Source of the DNA: Streptomyces pyxinae
Lineage (GTDB): Bacteria; Actinomycetota; Actinomycetes; Streptomycetales; Streptomycetaceae
DNA: 64,000 bases
Assembly: GCF_024756275.1 (NCBI RefSeq)
Contig: NZ_JANUGQ010000001.1
Coordinates: 620,001-684,000 of the forward strand
Direction of reading: 5' to 3'
The notes beneath the pieces are model-generated. The model made no database searches. It saw only the letters and a list, made by a program, of their open reading frames with translations, and had not been told where the DNA came from. This document shows positions 18,444 through 28,423 of the stretch, piece after piece (the first letter of the stretch is position 1; the number at the start of each line of letters is the position of its first letter). Position numbers and translations under genes: made by a program.

Positions 18444-18881
18444 ATGTCGCTCTACGCCGCGTACGCCGGCAACCTCGACGCGCGGCTGATGACCCGCCGC
18501 GCCCCGCACTCCCCGCTGCGCGGCACCGGCTGGCTGAACGGCTGGCGGCTGACCTTCGGGGGCGAGCAGATGGGCTGGGAGGGGGCGCTGGCCACCATCG
18601 TGGAGGCCCCGCGCTCCCAGGTGTTCGTCGCGCTGTACGACATCGCGCCGATGGACGAGGACTCGATGGACCGCTGGGAGGGTGTCGGGCTCGACATCTA
18701 CCGCCGGATGCGGGTACGAGTGCACACCCTGGACGGCGAGGAGCCCGCCTGGGTGTACGTGCTCAACGGCTACGAGGGCGGGCTGCCCTCCGCCCGCTAT
18801 CTGGGCGAGATCGCGGACGCGGCCGACTCGGCGGGCGCCCCGCACGACTATGTGATGGAGCTCCGCAAGCGCCCCTGCTGA
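18444..18881 (+). CDS. Gamma-glutamylcyclotransferase-like protein
   Basis: 145 residues with the GGCT/AIG2-like fold: the N-terminal YAAYAGNLDARLM (substrate loop YxxYGSN-like), then GWLNGWRLTFGG and a conserved acidic MDEDSMDRWEG region. The family forms 5-oxoproline or trims gamma-glutamyl groups; the exact substrate is unknown. It ends in a strong terminator at 18919. From memory the next backbone gene in S. coelicolor is pnp, here displaced about 22 kb by the accessory block. Confidence 0.85.
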   Translation: MSLYAAYAGNLDARLMTRRAPHSPLRGTGWLNGWRLTFGGEQMGWEGALATIVEAPRSQVFVALYDIAPMDEDSMDRWEGVGLDIYRRMRVRVHTLDGEEPAWVYVLNGYEGGLPSARYLGEIADAADSAGAPHDYVMELRKRPC

Positions 18882-18918
18882 GCCCCCGGGGCCTTTCGGG
18901 TCCCGGCGAAGGATTCCG

Positions 18919-18951
18919 GCCCGTCCCTCCCGCGCGGAGGGACGGGCTTTT
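18919..18951 (+). terminator. Intrinsic terminator
   Basis: GCCCGTCCCTCC (18919-18930) and GGAGGGACGGGC (18936-18947) form a perfect 12-bp stem with a CGCGC loop, followed by TTTT. It closes the cyclotransferase transcript. Confidence 0.88.
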
Positions 18952-19484
18952 CGCTGCCCGGACGCGGGCCGGGGGCCGGGGCGCGAGGTCCGGGCCCGGG
19001 GCGGCCGACGGCTGAGGGAAACGCGGCGGAATTCCCGTGCGCCGCCGTCGCGTCAGTGCCGCACGGGAACCGGGCGCGATCCGGGTGAGACCCGAATGAG
19101 AGCCGGGCGAGGACCCGGCGAGATCCGGGTGAGAGCCGGGCGAGACTCGGGTGAGGCCCGGGTGAAATTGCATTCGCCACCCTTCCCGTGTGGCGCCCCT
19201 CACAGAAGGCGATCACCGCGCTGTCCGACAACGGCCGCTTTTCGTTCGGCAAGGGCGCCGGGCGAAGACGGAAAACGGCGCGGCGAGGGCAGGAAAGGGC
19301 TGCTGGGAGCAGTGGTACCACTCATCGGCCACTCATCCGAGTAGGGCGGGCTACCCGAGCAGGCAGTGGCTGAGTGACGGCACGCGCACCTATCGTGAAC
19401 AGGCAATTCCATTTCCGGTTGCCGGTGTCCGGAATCCGTCCTCGTAAAACTTTTCGCCTGCACGGAAAAGAGAAAGGGATCGCT
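18952..19484 (+). promoter_or_regulatory. NRPS upstream region with repeats and a palindrome
   Basis: Over 530 bp without a gene. At 19075-19163 an 11-12 bp GATCCGGGTGAGA / GCCGGGCGAGA unit is repeated about seven times. A perfect 12-bp palindrome AGTGGTACCACT lies at 19311-19322, 163 bp before the NRPS GTG, followed by a possible second element GTAG-N6-CTAC. Mixed-composition DNA at 19370-19480 is the likely promoter/leader zone. Confidence 0.5.
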
Positions 19485-22400
19485 GTGGCTGCACGCCGCG
19501 ATTTTCCGCTCACGTCGTACCAGCGTGATATCTGGGCGGTCGAATTCCAGACGCCGAACAGTCCTCAGTTCAATGTCGTGATCGACGAGCGGACCACCGG
19601 CCCGGTGGACGCCGCCGCGCTCCGGACGGCGCTCGGCCGGGCGCTGGCCCGGCATGACGTGTTCCGGCTGCGGTTCGGGGAGCGGGACGGCGTCCCGTAC
19701 CAGTGGACCGCCGACGAGACCACGACGTGGACCACGACCCGGACCACGGACGGCCCCGCCGGTGGAGGCGCCGGCGGGACCGCCGGTGACAGCGGTCCCG
19801 GCGAGGCCGTGGCCTGGGTGGATCTGTCCGGGGAGGCCGAGCCGGAGCGGGCCTGGGAGGCATGGCGGGAGGAGTCGTTCACCCGGCCGTTCCCGCTGCT
19901 CGGGGCCCCGCTCTTCCGGGCGGCGGTGGTCCGGGAGAGCGCCGGGGTGCTGCACCTCCACCTCAACGCCCACCACCTGATCGTGGACGCCTGGACGCTC
20001 AACCAGGTCAGCCGCGACACCTGGGCCGAGTACGCCCGGCTGGTCCCGGGCGCGGGCCCCGCGCCGGAAGAGGCATCCCGGGCACCCTCCTACCGGGAGT
20101 TCGCCGCCGCCGACGCGGCCTATCAGGGGTCGCCGGAGCGGGAGGCGGCGCGGGCGTTCCACCGGGCGGCGCTCGACGGGGTGGTCCCGGTGCTCTTCCC
20201 GCGCTCCCCCGAGCGGCCGGCCGACGCCGCCGCCCGGCGCGGGCACCACACCTTCACGCTCGGCAAGGATCTGGTCGCCCGGATCCGGGCCGGCGGCTCG
20301 TCCCCGTTCGCGTACCTCACCGCCGTCTTCGCGACCTATCTGGCCCGGGTGCACCGCTCGGAGGAGATCGTCCTCGGCGTGCCGTTCCTCAACCGGGTCA
20401 CCGACGCCGAGCGCGCCACCGCCGGGCAGTTCGCCAACAACCTGCCGCTGCGAGTACCGGTGTCCGAGGGTGCCACCCTGCGGGAGCTGGCCGGGCTGGT
20501 ACGGGAGCGTACGGGCGCGGTACGGGCGCACGAGCGGCTGGCGCTCGGGGACGTACTGCGCGATCTGCCGGCCGGGACGGCGGGCTCCCGGCAGTTGTTC
20601 GACGTGGTCGTCTCCTATCTGCGTTACCCCCGGCCGGCGGCGCTGCCCGGGGCCGGACGGGACACCGTGATCACGGCCCCGGTGCACGAGCAGGACGCGC
20701 TCTCGGTGCTGATCCGCGCGTTCGGCGAGGAAAATGAAACGGCCGACACAGCCGACGCGGATCGCGCGGATCACGCGGATAACACCGACACCACCGACAC
20801 CACCGACGACGCTGAGCTGCGCGTCGAGCTGGACTACGCGACCGACGTCTTCGACGCCGACTTCCCCATCGAGGCGGTCGCCGGCCAGCTGGCGACCCTG
20901 GTCCGGGCCGGTCTGGACGAGCCGGAGCGGCCCGCCCTGGAGCTGCCGGTGCTCACCGCCGCCGAGCGGGCCGGGCTGGCCCGGGCGCAGCAGGGGCCGG
21001 AGGCCGCGTACCGCTCGGACGCCACCCTGCACGGGCTGATCGAGGAGCAGGCCGCGCGCACCCCGGACCGGGTGGCGGTGACCGCCGCCGACGGCGGGAC
21101 GCTGACCTTCGCGGAGCTGGAGGCGCGCGCCAACCGGGTCGCCCACGCGCTGCGGGCCGAGGGGGTCACGGCCGGCGACCGGGTGGCGGTGCTGCTGGAG
21201 CGCGGGCCGCTCACCGTGCCGGCGCTGCTGGGCGTGCTGAAGTCGGGGGCCGCCTATGTGCCGGTGGACCCCGGCTACCCGGCCGAGCGGATCGCCTTCC
21301 TGCTCCAGGACAGCCGGGCCCGGGCGGTGCTGACCGGCCCCGGGGCGCCGGAGCCGGACGTGCCGGCCGGGGTGCCGGTGCTGGACACCGAGCGGCTGGT
21401 GGCCGAGGGGCCCACCGACCGGCCGGATCCGGTGGCCGGGCCCCGGGACCTGGCGTACGTCATCTACACCTCGGGCTCCACCGGGCGGCCCAAGGGCGTC
21501 ATGGTCGAGCACCACTCGGTGATCAACCGGCTGGCCTGGATGCAGCAGCGGTATCCGGTGGGCGACGGGGACACCCTGCTCCAGAAGACACCGGTCTCCT
21601 TCGACGTGTCGGTGTGGGAGCTGTTCTGGTGGGCGGTGGAGGGCGCCGGTCTCGCCCTGCTGCCGGTGGGCGGCGAGCGGGACCCGCGCACCCTGCTCGA
21701 CACCGTCGCCGAACGCCGGGTGAGCGTGCTGCACTTCGTGCCGTCGATGCTGGGGCCGTTCCTGGACCTGCTGGAGGCGGAGCCCGGGCTGGTGGCGCGG
21801 GCGGCGAGCCTGCGGCGGGTGTTCTGCAGCGGCGAGGCGCTGCCGGCCGCCCGGGTGGAACAGTTCGCCCGGGTGCTGGGCGGGCTGCCGGACGCCCCGG
21901 GGCTGACCAATCTGTACGGGCCCACCGAGGCCACCGTGGACGTGTCGTACCACGACTGCCCCACCGTGCCCGGGCGGCCGGTGCGCCGGGTGCCGATCGG
22001 GGCGCCGGTCGCCAACACCGCGCTGCGGGTGCTGGATCCGTACGGCGAGCCGCAGCCGGTCGGGATACCCGGCGAGTTGTGCGTCGGTGGGGTCCAGGTG
22101 GCGCGCGGCTATCTGGAGCGGCCGGAGCTGACCGCCGAGAAGTTCACCGAGGATCCGTTCGCCCCCGGCGGCCGGCTCTACCGCACCGGTGATCTGGCCC
22201 GGCTGCTGGCCGGCGGCGAGATCGAGTACCTGGGCCGGATCGACGGCCAGGTGAAGATCCGGGGCAACCGGGTCGAGTTGGGCGAGGTGCAGAACGCCCT
22301 GGCGTCGCTGGACGGCATCCGCGACGCGGTGGTGGTGGACCACCACAGCACCGACCGGGGCACCCGGCTGATCGGCTACTACGTCCCGCGGGTCGCCGGC

Positions 22401-25400
22401 GAGGAGCACGACCCGGTGGCGCTCCGCGCGGAACTCGCCCGCTCGCTCCCGGAGTTCATGATCCCGGCGGTCTTCATACGCATCCCGGCCGTGCCGCTGA
22501 CCCCCAACGGCAAGGCCGACCGGCGCGCCCTGCCGGACCCGGTGGCGGCGGCGCCCGTCCGGCGCGAGCACACCGGGCCGAGGAACGCCGCCGAGGCCGC
22601 CCTCGCCGCCGTCTGGTCCGAGGTGCTCGGCGCGGACCAGGTCGGCGTGGACGACGACTACTTCGCGCTCGGCGGCGACTCCATCCTGATGCTGCGGGTG
22701 CGCGCCCTGGCCGAGCGGCGCGGCTACCGGTTCGACCTCAGCGATCTCGTACGCAACCCCACCGTCGCCGCCCTGGCGCCGCTCACCACCGCCGGTGAGG
22801 CCGGGCCGGAGAGCCCCGACCCGGAGCCGTTCGCCCTGGTCTCCGGGGTGGACCGGGCCCGGCTCGAAGGCCACCGGGACGCCTGGCCGGCCAACCGGCT
22901 CCAGCTGGGGCTGCTCTTCCACAGCCGGGTCGAGCCGGACTCGGGCGTCTACCGGGACGTGTTCCGCTACAGCTTCGCCTTCGCCGGCTGGGATCCGGAG
23001 GCGTTCACCACCGCCCACCGGCTGCTGGTCGCCCGCCACCCGGCGCTGCGCTCCTCCTTCGACCTCGGCGGTCACGCCGAGCCGCTCCAGATCGTGGACG
23101 ACACGGTCGAAGGCGCCCTGGAGATCAGGGACCTGCGGGGCACCCCGGCGGAGGAGGCCGAGCGGGCCATCGCGGCGCACATCGAGGAGCGCCGCCACCA
23201 CCGGTACGTCTTCGAGCAGGCGCCGCTCCACCATCTGCGCGCCCATGTGCTGCCCGAGAGCGTGGAGTTGGTGCTCAGCTTCCACCACGCCATCCTGGAC
23301 GGCGGCAGTGTCGCCACCCTGATGCGCGAACTCCTCCAGGACTACGCGCACCTGCTGGGCGAGCCGATCGGCGCCGTGCCGGACGCCCCGGTGGCCATGG
23401 CCGCCCACCATGTGCTGGCCGAGCGGCGGGTGCTGGAGTCGGCGGAGGCCCGGGAGCACTGGACCGGCTACCTCGCCGGGGCGCCGCAGCTCCAGCCGGC
23501 CGGCTTCCGGCCGCACGAGGCGCCCGGCAGCGGGGAGCAGATCACCCGCCGGGTGGATCTGTCCGGCGAACTGGTGGACGCCGTACGGCAGTTCTCCCGG
23601 GACCACACGCTGCCGGTGAAGTCCGTGCTGTTCACCGCCCATCTGCTGACCCTGCGGATGTTCTCCGGCCAGGACGACCTGGTCACCGGTCTGGTCACGC
23701 ACGGCCGACCGGAGCGGGAGGGCGCCGAGCGGGCCGCCGGGCTCTTCCTCAACACCATGCCGGTCCGGGTGACCGGCACCCCGGAGAGCTGGCTGGGGGC
23801 CGTCCGGGAGGCGTTCCGCCAGGAGCAGGAGAGCCACCCGTACCGCCGCTATCCGCTCAGCGCCATCCAGGAGGACCTGGGCCACGGCGTGCTGGACACG
23901 GCGTTCAACTACATCCACTTCCGCCAGCTGGCCGAGGTGTTCGCGCTGCCCGGCATCACCTCGCTGGACTTCCGCACCTGGGAGGAGACCAACTTCGCGC
24001 TCCTGGTCAACGCGGTCACCGAGCCCGACGGCGACGGGATCTGGCTGCGCATGGACTACCAGGGAAGGCTGTTCACCGAGGACCAGGCCGAGCTGTACGG
24101 GCGGGCCTTCACCGGCATCCTGGAGCGAGTCGTCCAACACGCCGCCGAGCCGGTGGACTTCGGCTTCCTCGCCGCACCCCTGGGCCCGGTCCCGGCGGCC
24201 CGCCCGGCGCCGGACGTGGTGCGCGCCTTCGAGGAGCGGGCCGCCCGTACCCCCGGGGCGGTCGCGCTGGTCCACGGCGACCGGCGCTGGAGCTACGCCG
24301 AGCTGGCGGACGCGGCCGACCGGGCCGCCCGGCGGCTGGCCGGGCTCGGCGCGGGTCCCGGCGCCCGGGTGGGCATCGCCATGGAGCGCTCGCCGGAGAC
24401 GATCGCCGTCCTCCTCGGCGTACTGAAGGCGGGCGCCGCCACCGTGCCGCTGGACACCGCCTATCCGCGCGAGCGGATCGCGGCCATGCTGGCCCAGGCC
24501 GCCCCGGTGGCCGTGGTCACCCATGCCACCGACGAGACCGACGCGGCGCACACCGCCCAGCGGCTCGGCGGCGCCGACGGGGCCCCGGTCGTCCCGGCCG
24601 CCGCCCTGCTCGACGAAGGCCCCGGCACAGGGGCCGCCGGGTCCGTGACCACCGGAGCCCCCGGAGCCACCGGGACCGGAGCCACCGGGTCCGGGGCCGC
24701 CGAGGGCGGGCTGCCGGCGGCACTGGATCCGGAGTCCGTGGCGTATCTGCTCTTCACCTCCGGCTCCACCGGGGCGCCCAAGGGCGTGGAGATGCCGCAC
24801 CGGGCGCTGGCCAATCTGGTCGCCTGGCAGAACGGTGAGCCCAGCGGTGTGGTGGGCGGGGTCACCGTCCAGTACGCGCCGACGAGCTTCGACGTCTCCT
24901 TCCAGGAGATCTTCTCCACCCTCTGCGGCGGCGGCACCCTGCTGCTGCTCTCCGAGGAGCAGCGCCGCGACCTCCCCGCGCTGCTGCGGCTGCTCGACCG
25001 GGAGCGGGTGGAACGGCTCTATCTGCCGTACGTCGCCCTCCAGCAGCTCGCGGAGACCGCACAGGCGCTCGGCACCGTGCCCGGCTCGCTCAAGGCGATC
25101 CTCTCCTCCGGCGAGCAGTTGCGGATCACCGACGAGATCCGCGCGCTCTGCGCCGCGCTGCCCGGGGTGATCCTGGAGAACCAGTACGGGCCCACCGAGT
25201 CCCATGTGGTGACCCGGCACACCATGACCGGGGACCCGGCGGCCTTCCCGCCGCTGCCGCCGATCGGCGTCCCGGTCGACGGGGCCGAAGTGCTGGTGCT
25301 GGACTCCCGGATGCGGCCGGTGCCACCCGGGGTGACCGGTGAACTCCACCTGGGCGGTGCCTGCCTGGCGCTCGGCTACGCGGGCCGCCCGGACCTCACC

Positions 25401-26939
25401 GACGAGCGGTTCGTGGCCCGGCCCGGCGGCGCGCCCGGCGAGCGGCTCTACCGCACCGGCGACCTCGGGTACGTCCTGCCGGACGGCTCCGTGGTGTGCA
25501 CCGGGCGCTCTGACTCCCAGGTGAAGGTGCGGGGTTACCGGGTGGAGCCGGCCGAGGTCGAGCTGGCCATCACCCGGTTCGCCGCCGACCACCCGGGGCT
25601 CGCGGAGGCGGCGGTGGTCGCCCGGCGCCGGGATGGCAACGACTCGTTCCTCGCCGCCTTCCTGGTCGGTGACCCGGACCGGACCGAGCTGCCCCAACTG
25701 GTCAAGCAGCTCCGCTCGGTGCTCCCGGACTACCTGGTGCCCTCGCACTTCCAGTGGGTGGACGCGCTGCCGCTCACCCCCAGCGGCAAGCGCGACGACA
25801 GGTCACTGCGCGAGCTGCCGCTCACCGCCACCACCGGCTCCGGGGAGACCACGGCACCCCGGGACGCGTACGAGAAGGCGCTCACGGAGATCCTGCGCGA
25901 GCTGCTGGGCGTGCCCGGACTCGGCGTGCACGACAACATCTTCGAGCTGGGTGCCACCTCGCTGACCGCGATGCGGCTGGTGGTGCTGATCGAGCAGCGG
26001 TACGGAACGGCGGTGCCGCTCTCGGAGTTCGTCGCCGCGCCCACGGTCGCGGAGCTGGCGGCCCGGCTGCGGGGCGGCGGCGCGGTCGCCGGCTTCGACC
26101 CGCTGGTGCCGATCCGCACCGGCGGCACCGAGCGCCCGCTGTTCTTCGTCCACCCGATGGGCGGCAATGTCCTCTGCTATGTGCGGTTCGCCGCCCATCT
26201 CCCGGACGACCGACCGTTCTACGCCCTCCAGGCGGCGGGCGTGGACGCGGGCACCGAGCCGCTGAGGAGCGTCGAGGAGATCGCGGCCAGTTATGTGGCG
26301 CGCATCCGCGAGGTGCAGCCGGAGGGACCGTATCTGATCGGCGGCTGGTCCTTCGGCGGGTTCGTCTCCTTCGAGATGGCCCGGCAACTGCGGGCTCAGG
26401 GGCAGGAGGTGCGGCGGCTGGTGCTGCTGGACACCACCGCGCTCAACCCGGGCCGCCGGCTGCGCACCAGCGACGACGCGCTGCTGAGCTGGTTCTTCTG
26501 GGAGCTGCTCTGGCTGCGGCGCGGCGGTGACTCGCCGGAGGAGGTGATCCCGGCGGAACTCACAACGCTGGAGGAGAAGTTCGACTTCATCGCGCAGCTC
26601 GCGGTGGACGAGGGGGTGCTGCCGGCCGGCGCCACCGGGGCGGTCGTGCACCGGCTGTTCCAGGTGTACGAGGCCAACTGGCGGGCGGCGTTCGCCTACC
26701 GGCCCGAGGTGGTGGACCAGGACCTGGTGCTCATCCACGCCACCGAGCCGCTGCCCGAGGTGCTGGACACCATGCACACCGCCATCCAGTCGATGCACCG
26801 CGACCCCACCAACGGCTGGCGGGAGCGCACCAGCGGCGAGCTGACCGTGATCGACGTGCCCGGCGACCATTTGACGATCATGGAGGAACCGCATATCGCG
26901 CATGTCGTCGAGGTCGTCGCCGGACTGATCGCGGAGTGA
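19485..26939 (+). CDS. Two-module NRPS (C-A-T-C-A-T-TE), predicted acyl-Ser-Pro type
   Basis: 2484 residues. C1 (about 5-440) carries HHLIVDA (163-169) in place of HHxxxDG and, being first, probably acylates from a fatty acyl-CoA. A1 (about 514-1015) has pocket residues that I read as DVWHFSLVDK, the serine code of EntF. T1 has Ser1066 in LGGDSI. C2 (about 1105-1545) has HHAILDG (1267-1273). A2 (about 1575-2095) reads DVQYLSQVVK, closest to the proline codes I know (DVQYIAHVVK). T2 has Ser2159 in LGATSL. The type I TE has Ser2289 in GWSFGG and His2462. Start GTG 19485 follows AGAAAGGGAT. The next gene overlaps by 4 nt (GTGA). Order and specificity match PxaA/LgnB-type enzymes of pyrrolizidine alkaloid pathways. 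Confidence 0.93.
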   Translation: MAARRDFPLTSYQRDIWAVEFQTPNSPQFNVVIDERTTGPVDAAALRTALGRALARHDVFRLRFGERDGVPYQWTADETTTWTTTRTTDGPAGGGAGGTAGDSGPGEAVAWVDLSGEAEPERAWEAWREESFTRPFPLLGAPLFRAAVVRESAGVLHLHLNAHHLIVDAWTLNQVSRDTWAEYARLVPGAGPAPEEASRAPSYREFAAADAAYQGSPEREAARAFHRAALDGVVPVLFPRSPERPADAAARRGHHTFTLGKDLVARIRAGGSSPFAYLTAVFATYLARVHRSEEIVLGVPFLNRVTDAERATAGQFANNLPLRVPVSEGATLRELAGLVRERTGAVRAHERLALGDVLRDLPAGTAGSRQLFDVVVSYLRYPRPAALPGAGRDTVITAPVHEQDALSVLIRAFGEENETADTADADRADHADNTDTTDTTDDAELRVELDYATDVFDADFPIEAVAGQLATLVRAGLDEPERPALELPVLTAAERAGLARAQQGPEAAYRSDATLHGLIEEQAARTPDRVAVTAADGGTLTFAELEARANRVAHALRAEGVTAGDRVAVLLERGPLTVPALLGVLKSGAAYVPVDPGYPAERIAFLLQDSRARAVLTGPGAPEPDVPAGVPVLDTERLVAEGPTDRPDPVAGPRDLAYVIYTSGSTGRPKGVMVEHHSVINRLAWMQQRYPVGDGDTLLQKTPVSFDVSVWELFWWAVEGAGLALLPVGGERDPRTLLDTVAERRVSVLHFVPSMLGPFLDLLEAEPGLVARAASLRRVFCSGEALPAARVEQFARVLGGLPDAPGLTNLYGPTEATVDVSYHDCPTVPGRPVRRVPIGAPVANTALRVLDPYGEPQPVGIPGELCVGGVQVARGYLERPELTAEKFTEDPFAPGGRLYRTGDLARLLAGGEIEYLGRIDGQVKIRGNRVELGEVQNALASLDGIRDAVVVDHHSTDRGTRLIGYYVPRVAGEEHDPVALRAELARSLPEFMIPAVFIRIPAVPLTPNGKADRRALPDPVAAAPVRREHTGPRNAAEAALAAVWSEVLGADQVGVDDDYFALGGDSILMLRVRALAERRGYRFDLSDLVRNPTVAALAPLTTAGEAGPESPDPEPFALVSGVDRARLEGHRDAWPANRLQLGLLFHSRVEPDSGVYRDVFRYSFAFAGWDPEAFTTAHRLLVARHPALRSSFDLGGHAEPLQIVDDTVEGALEIRDLRGTPAEEAERAIAAHIEERRHHRYVFEQAPLHHLRAHVLPESVELVLSFHHAILDGGSVATLMRELLQDYAHLLGEPIGAVPDAPVAMAAHHVLAERRVLESAEAREHWTGYLAGAPQLQPAGFRPHEAPGSGEQITRRVDLSGELVDAVRQFSRDHTLPVKSVLFTAHLLTLRMFSGQDDLVTGLVTHGRPEREGAERAAGLFLNTMPVRVTGTPESWLGAVREAFRQEQESHPYRRYPLSAIQEDLGHGVLDTAFNYIHFRQLAEVFALPGITSLDFRTWEETNFALLVNAVTEPDGDGIWLRMDYQGRLFTEDQAELYGRAFTGILERVVQHAAEPVDFGFLAAPLGPVPAARPAPDVVRAFEERAARTPGAVALVHGDRRWSYAELADAADRAARRLAGLGAGPGARVGIAMERSPETIAVLLGVLKAGAATVPLDTAYPRERIAAMLAQAAPVAVVTHATDETDAAHTAQRLGGADGAPVVPAAALLDEGPGTGAAGSVTTGAPGATGTGATGSGAAEGGLPAALDPESVAYLLFTSGSTGAPKGVEMPHRALANLVAWQNGEPSGVVGGVTVQYAPTSFDVSFQEIFSTLCGGGTLLLLSEEQRRDLPALLRLLDRERVERLYLPYVALQQLAETAQALGTVPGSLKAILSSGEQLRITDEIRALCAALPGVILENQYGPTESHVVTRHTMTGDPAAFPPLPPIGVPVDGAEVLVLDSRMRPVPPGVTGELHLGGACLALGYAGRPDLTDERFVARPGGAPGERLYRTGDLGYVLPDGSVVCTGRSDSQVKVRGYRVEPAEVELAITRFAADHPGLAEAAVVARRRDGNDSFLAAFLVGDPDRTELPQLVKQLRSVLPDYLVPSHFQWVDALPLTPSGKRDDRSLRELPLTATTGSGETTAPRDAYEKALTEILRELLGVPGLGVHDNIFELGATSLTAMRLVVLIEQRYGTAVPLSEFVAAPTVAELAARLRGGGAVAGFDPLVPIRTGGTERPLFFVHPMGGNVLCYVRFAAHLPDDRPFYALQAAGVDAGTEPLRSVEEIAASYVARIREVQPEGPYLIGGWSFGGFVSFEMARQLRAQGQEVRRLVLLDTTALNPGRRLRTSDDALLSWFFWELLWLRRGGDSPEEVIPAELTTLEEKFDFIAQLAVDEGVLPAGATGAVVHRLFQVYEANWRAAFAYRPEVVDQDLVLIHATEPLPEVLDTMHTAIQSMHRDPTNGWRERTSGELTVIDVPGDHLTIMEEPHIAHVVEVVAGLIAE

Positions 26940-28423
26940 GCGGGATGGCGGCGGAAGCAGTGGGAGCAGCAGGAGCGGCGGAGAGCGAAGGCGAGGGGCG
27001 CGGCATGAGCGGGAGCACGGAACCCGGCGGGAGCGGTGGACACGGGAGCGGGACCGGAAGCGGCACCGGGCCCGACGGGTACGGGGGCGGCAGACGCGGG
27101 AGCGGCACCGGGCCCGGCGGGCACGGAAGCGCCGGACACCGGAGCGGCACCGGAGCCGGCGGGGGCCGGGTGGGTGGCCGCAAGGCCCTGGTCGTCGGGG
27201 CCGGTATCGGCGGCCTGACCGCGGCCGCCGCGCTGCGGGACGCCGGCTGGCAGGTCGAAGTCCACGAGCGGGCGACCGAGTTGCGGGCCGCCGGGTCCGG
27301 GCTCTCGGTGATGAGCAACGCCATCGGGGCGCTGCGGTCCATCGGGCTCGACCTGGGCCTGGAGAAGCGCGGTCAGGTGCTGGAGTCGTACCACGTCCGC
27401 ACCGCTCGCGGCCGGCTGATCAGGGAGTTCCCGTTCCCCTCGATCATCCGCCGGCTGGGGGTGCCCAGTGTGCTGATCACCCGGTCCACCCTTCAGCAGG
27501 CCCTGCTGGAGGCCGCCGAGGGGATACCGGTCCATCTGGGCTCCGCCGCCCAGGACTTCACCACCGACCCCGCCACCGGCCGGGTCACCGTACGGTTCAC
27601 CGGCGGCCGGGAGGCCGAGGGGGACGTGCTGATCGGGGCGGACGGCTTCCAGTCAGCGATCCGGCGCCAGTTGGTCGGCCCGGAGCACTCCCGGGACAGC
27701 GGCTACATCGTCTGGCTCGCCCTGACGCCGTTCAGCCACCCGCGCTTCACCCCCGGCTCGGTCACCCACTACTGGGGCAGCGGCCAGCGCTTCGGGCTGG
27801 TGGACATGGGCGACGGCCTCCTCTACTGGTGGGGCACGAAGAACATGCCGGCCGCCCGCTCGCACAACTGGCGGGGCGGCAAGGACGAGGTGGCGCGGGC
27901 CTTCGCCGGCTGGGCCGAGGAGGTGGAGCGGGCCATCGCCGTCACCCCGGAGCGGGACATCCTGGCGGTGCCCTCGCGCGACCGGGTCTTCCTGGAGCGC
28001 TGGGGCAGCGGCCCGGTCACCCTGCTGGGCGACGCCGCGCACCCGATGCTCACCAGCCTGGGCCAGGGGTCGGGGATGGCGATCGAGGACGCGGCCGTGC
28101 TCGCCCGCCGGCTGCGGGACGCCACCGACATCCCGGCGGCGCTGCGGGCGTACGAGGACGAGCGCCGCGAGCGTACCCGGGCGATGGTGGCCTCCTCCCG
28201 CTCGGTCAGCGACTTCGAGCAGTCGGAGAACCCGGTGCGCCGCCCGGTGCGGGACGCCTACTTCCGCTTCATGCCGGACCGGAAGCTGACCGCCACCCTG
28301 GAACAGGCGCTCACCTTCACCCCGGAGCCGCCCGCAGGACCGGCCGCGCTCGCGGGTTCGGCCGCGCTCGCGGGTTCGGTGGCGGGTTCGGGTTCGGGTT
28401 CGGTGGCGGAGGGGGTCCGATGA
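26936..28423 (+). CDS. FAD-dependent monooxygenase, PxaB-like candidate
   Basis: Group A flavin monooxygenase with the FAD motif ALVVGAGIGGLTAAAAL, the DG motif VLIGADGFQSAIRRQL and the GD motif LLGDAAHPM. In pyrrolizidine pathways a partner enzyme of this type converts the bicyclic imide released by the NRPS to a pyrrolizidine by Baeyer-Villiger-like ring contraction (established for PxaB/LgnC-type enzymes; assigned here by context). The GTG at 26936 overlaps the NRPS stop. ATG 26945, ATG 27005 (behind GAGGGG) or GTG near 27168 are alternatives. Residues 1-80 are a Gly/Ser-rich repeat with no family counterpart, and the C-terminus has an AALAGS repeat, so the true core is about 400 residues. 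Confidence 0.85.
   Translation: MSGMAAEAVGAAGAAESEGEGRGMSGSTEPGGSGGHGSGTGSGTGPDGYGGGRRGSGTGPGGHGSAGHRSGTGAGGGRVGGRKALVVGAGIGGLTAAAALRDAGWQVEVHERATELRAAGSGLSVMSNAIGALRSIGLDLGLEKRGQVLESYHVRTARGRLIREFPFPSIIRRLGVPSVLITRSTLQQALLEAAEGIPVHLGSAAQDFTTDPATGRVTVRFTGGREAEGDVLIGADGFQSAIRRQLVGPEHSRDSGYIVWLALTPFSHPRFTPGSVTHYWGSGQRFGLVDMGDGLLYWWGTKNMPAARSHNWRGGKDEVARAFAGWAEEVERAIAVTPERDILAVPSRDRVFLERWGSGPVTLLGDAAHPMLTSLGQGSGMAIEDAAVLARRLRDATDIPAALRAYEDERRERTRAMVASSRSVSDFEQSENPVRRPVRDAYFRFMPDRKLTATLEQALTFTPEPPAGPAALAGSAALAGSVAGSGSGSVAEGVR

Noticed and set aside
18171..18845. N-terminal extension of the LpdA-like frame
   Set aside because: The FAD motif must be at the N-terminus, as it is from GTG 18170; the extension runs through the opposite-strand cyclotransferase gene.
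24595..24715. Possible extra domain or frameshift in A2 (GATGTGATGSG stretch)
   Set aside because: It is a low-complexity loop between A-domain motifs; the frame stays open and all later A motifs are present.
19200..25748. 2182-codon open frame on the minus strand
   Set aside because: It lies opposite the NRPS; the His/Gly/Arg/Pro-rich translation has no family signature and arises from GC-biased codons of the plus-strand gene.
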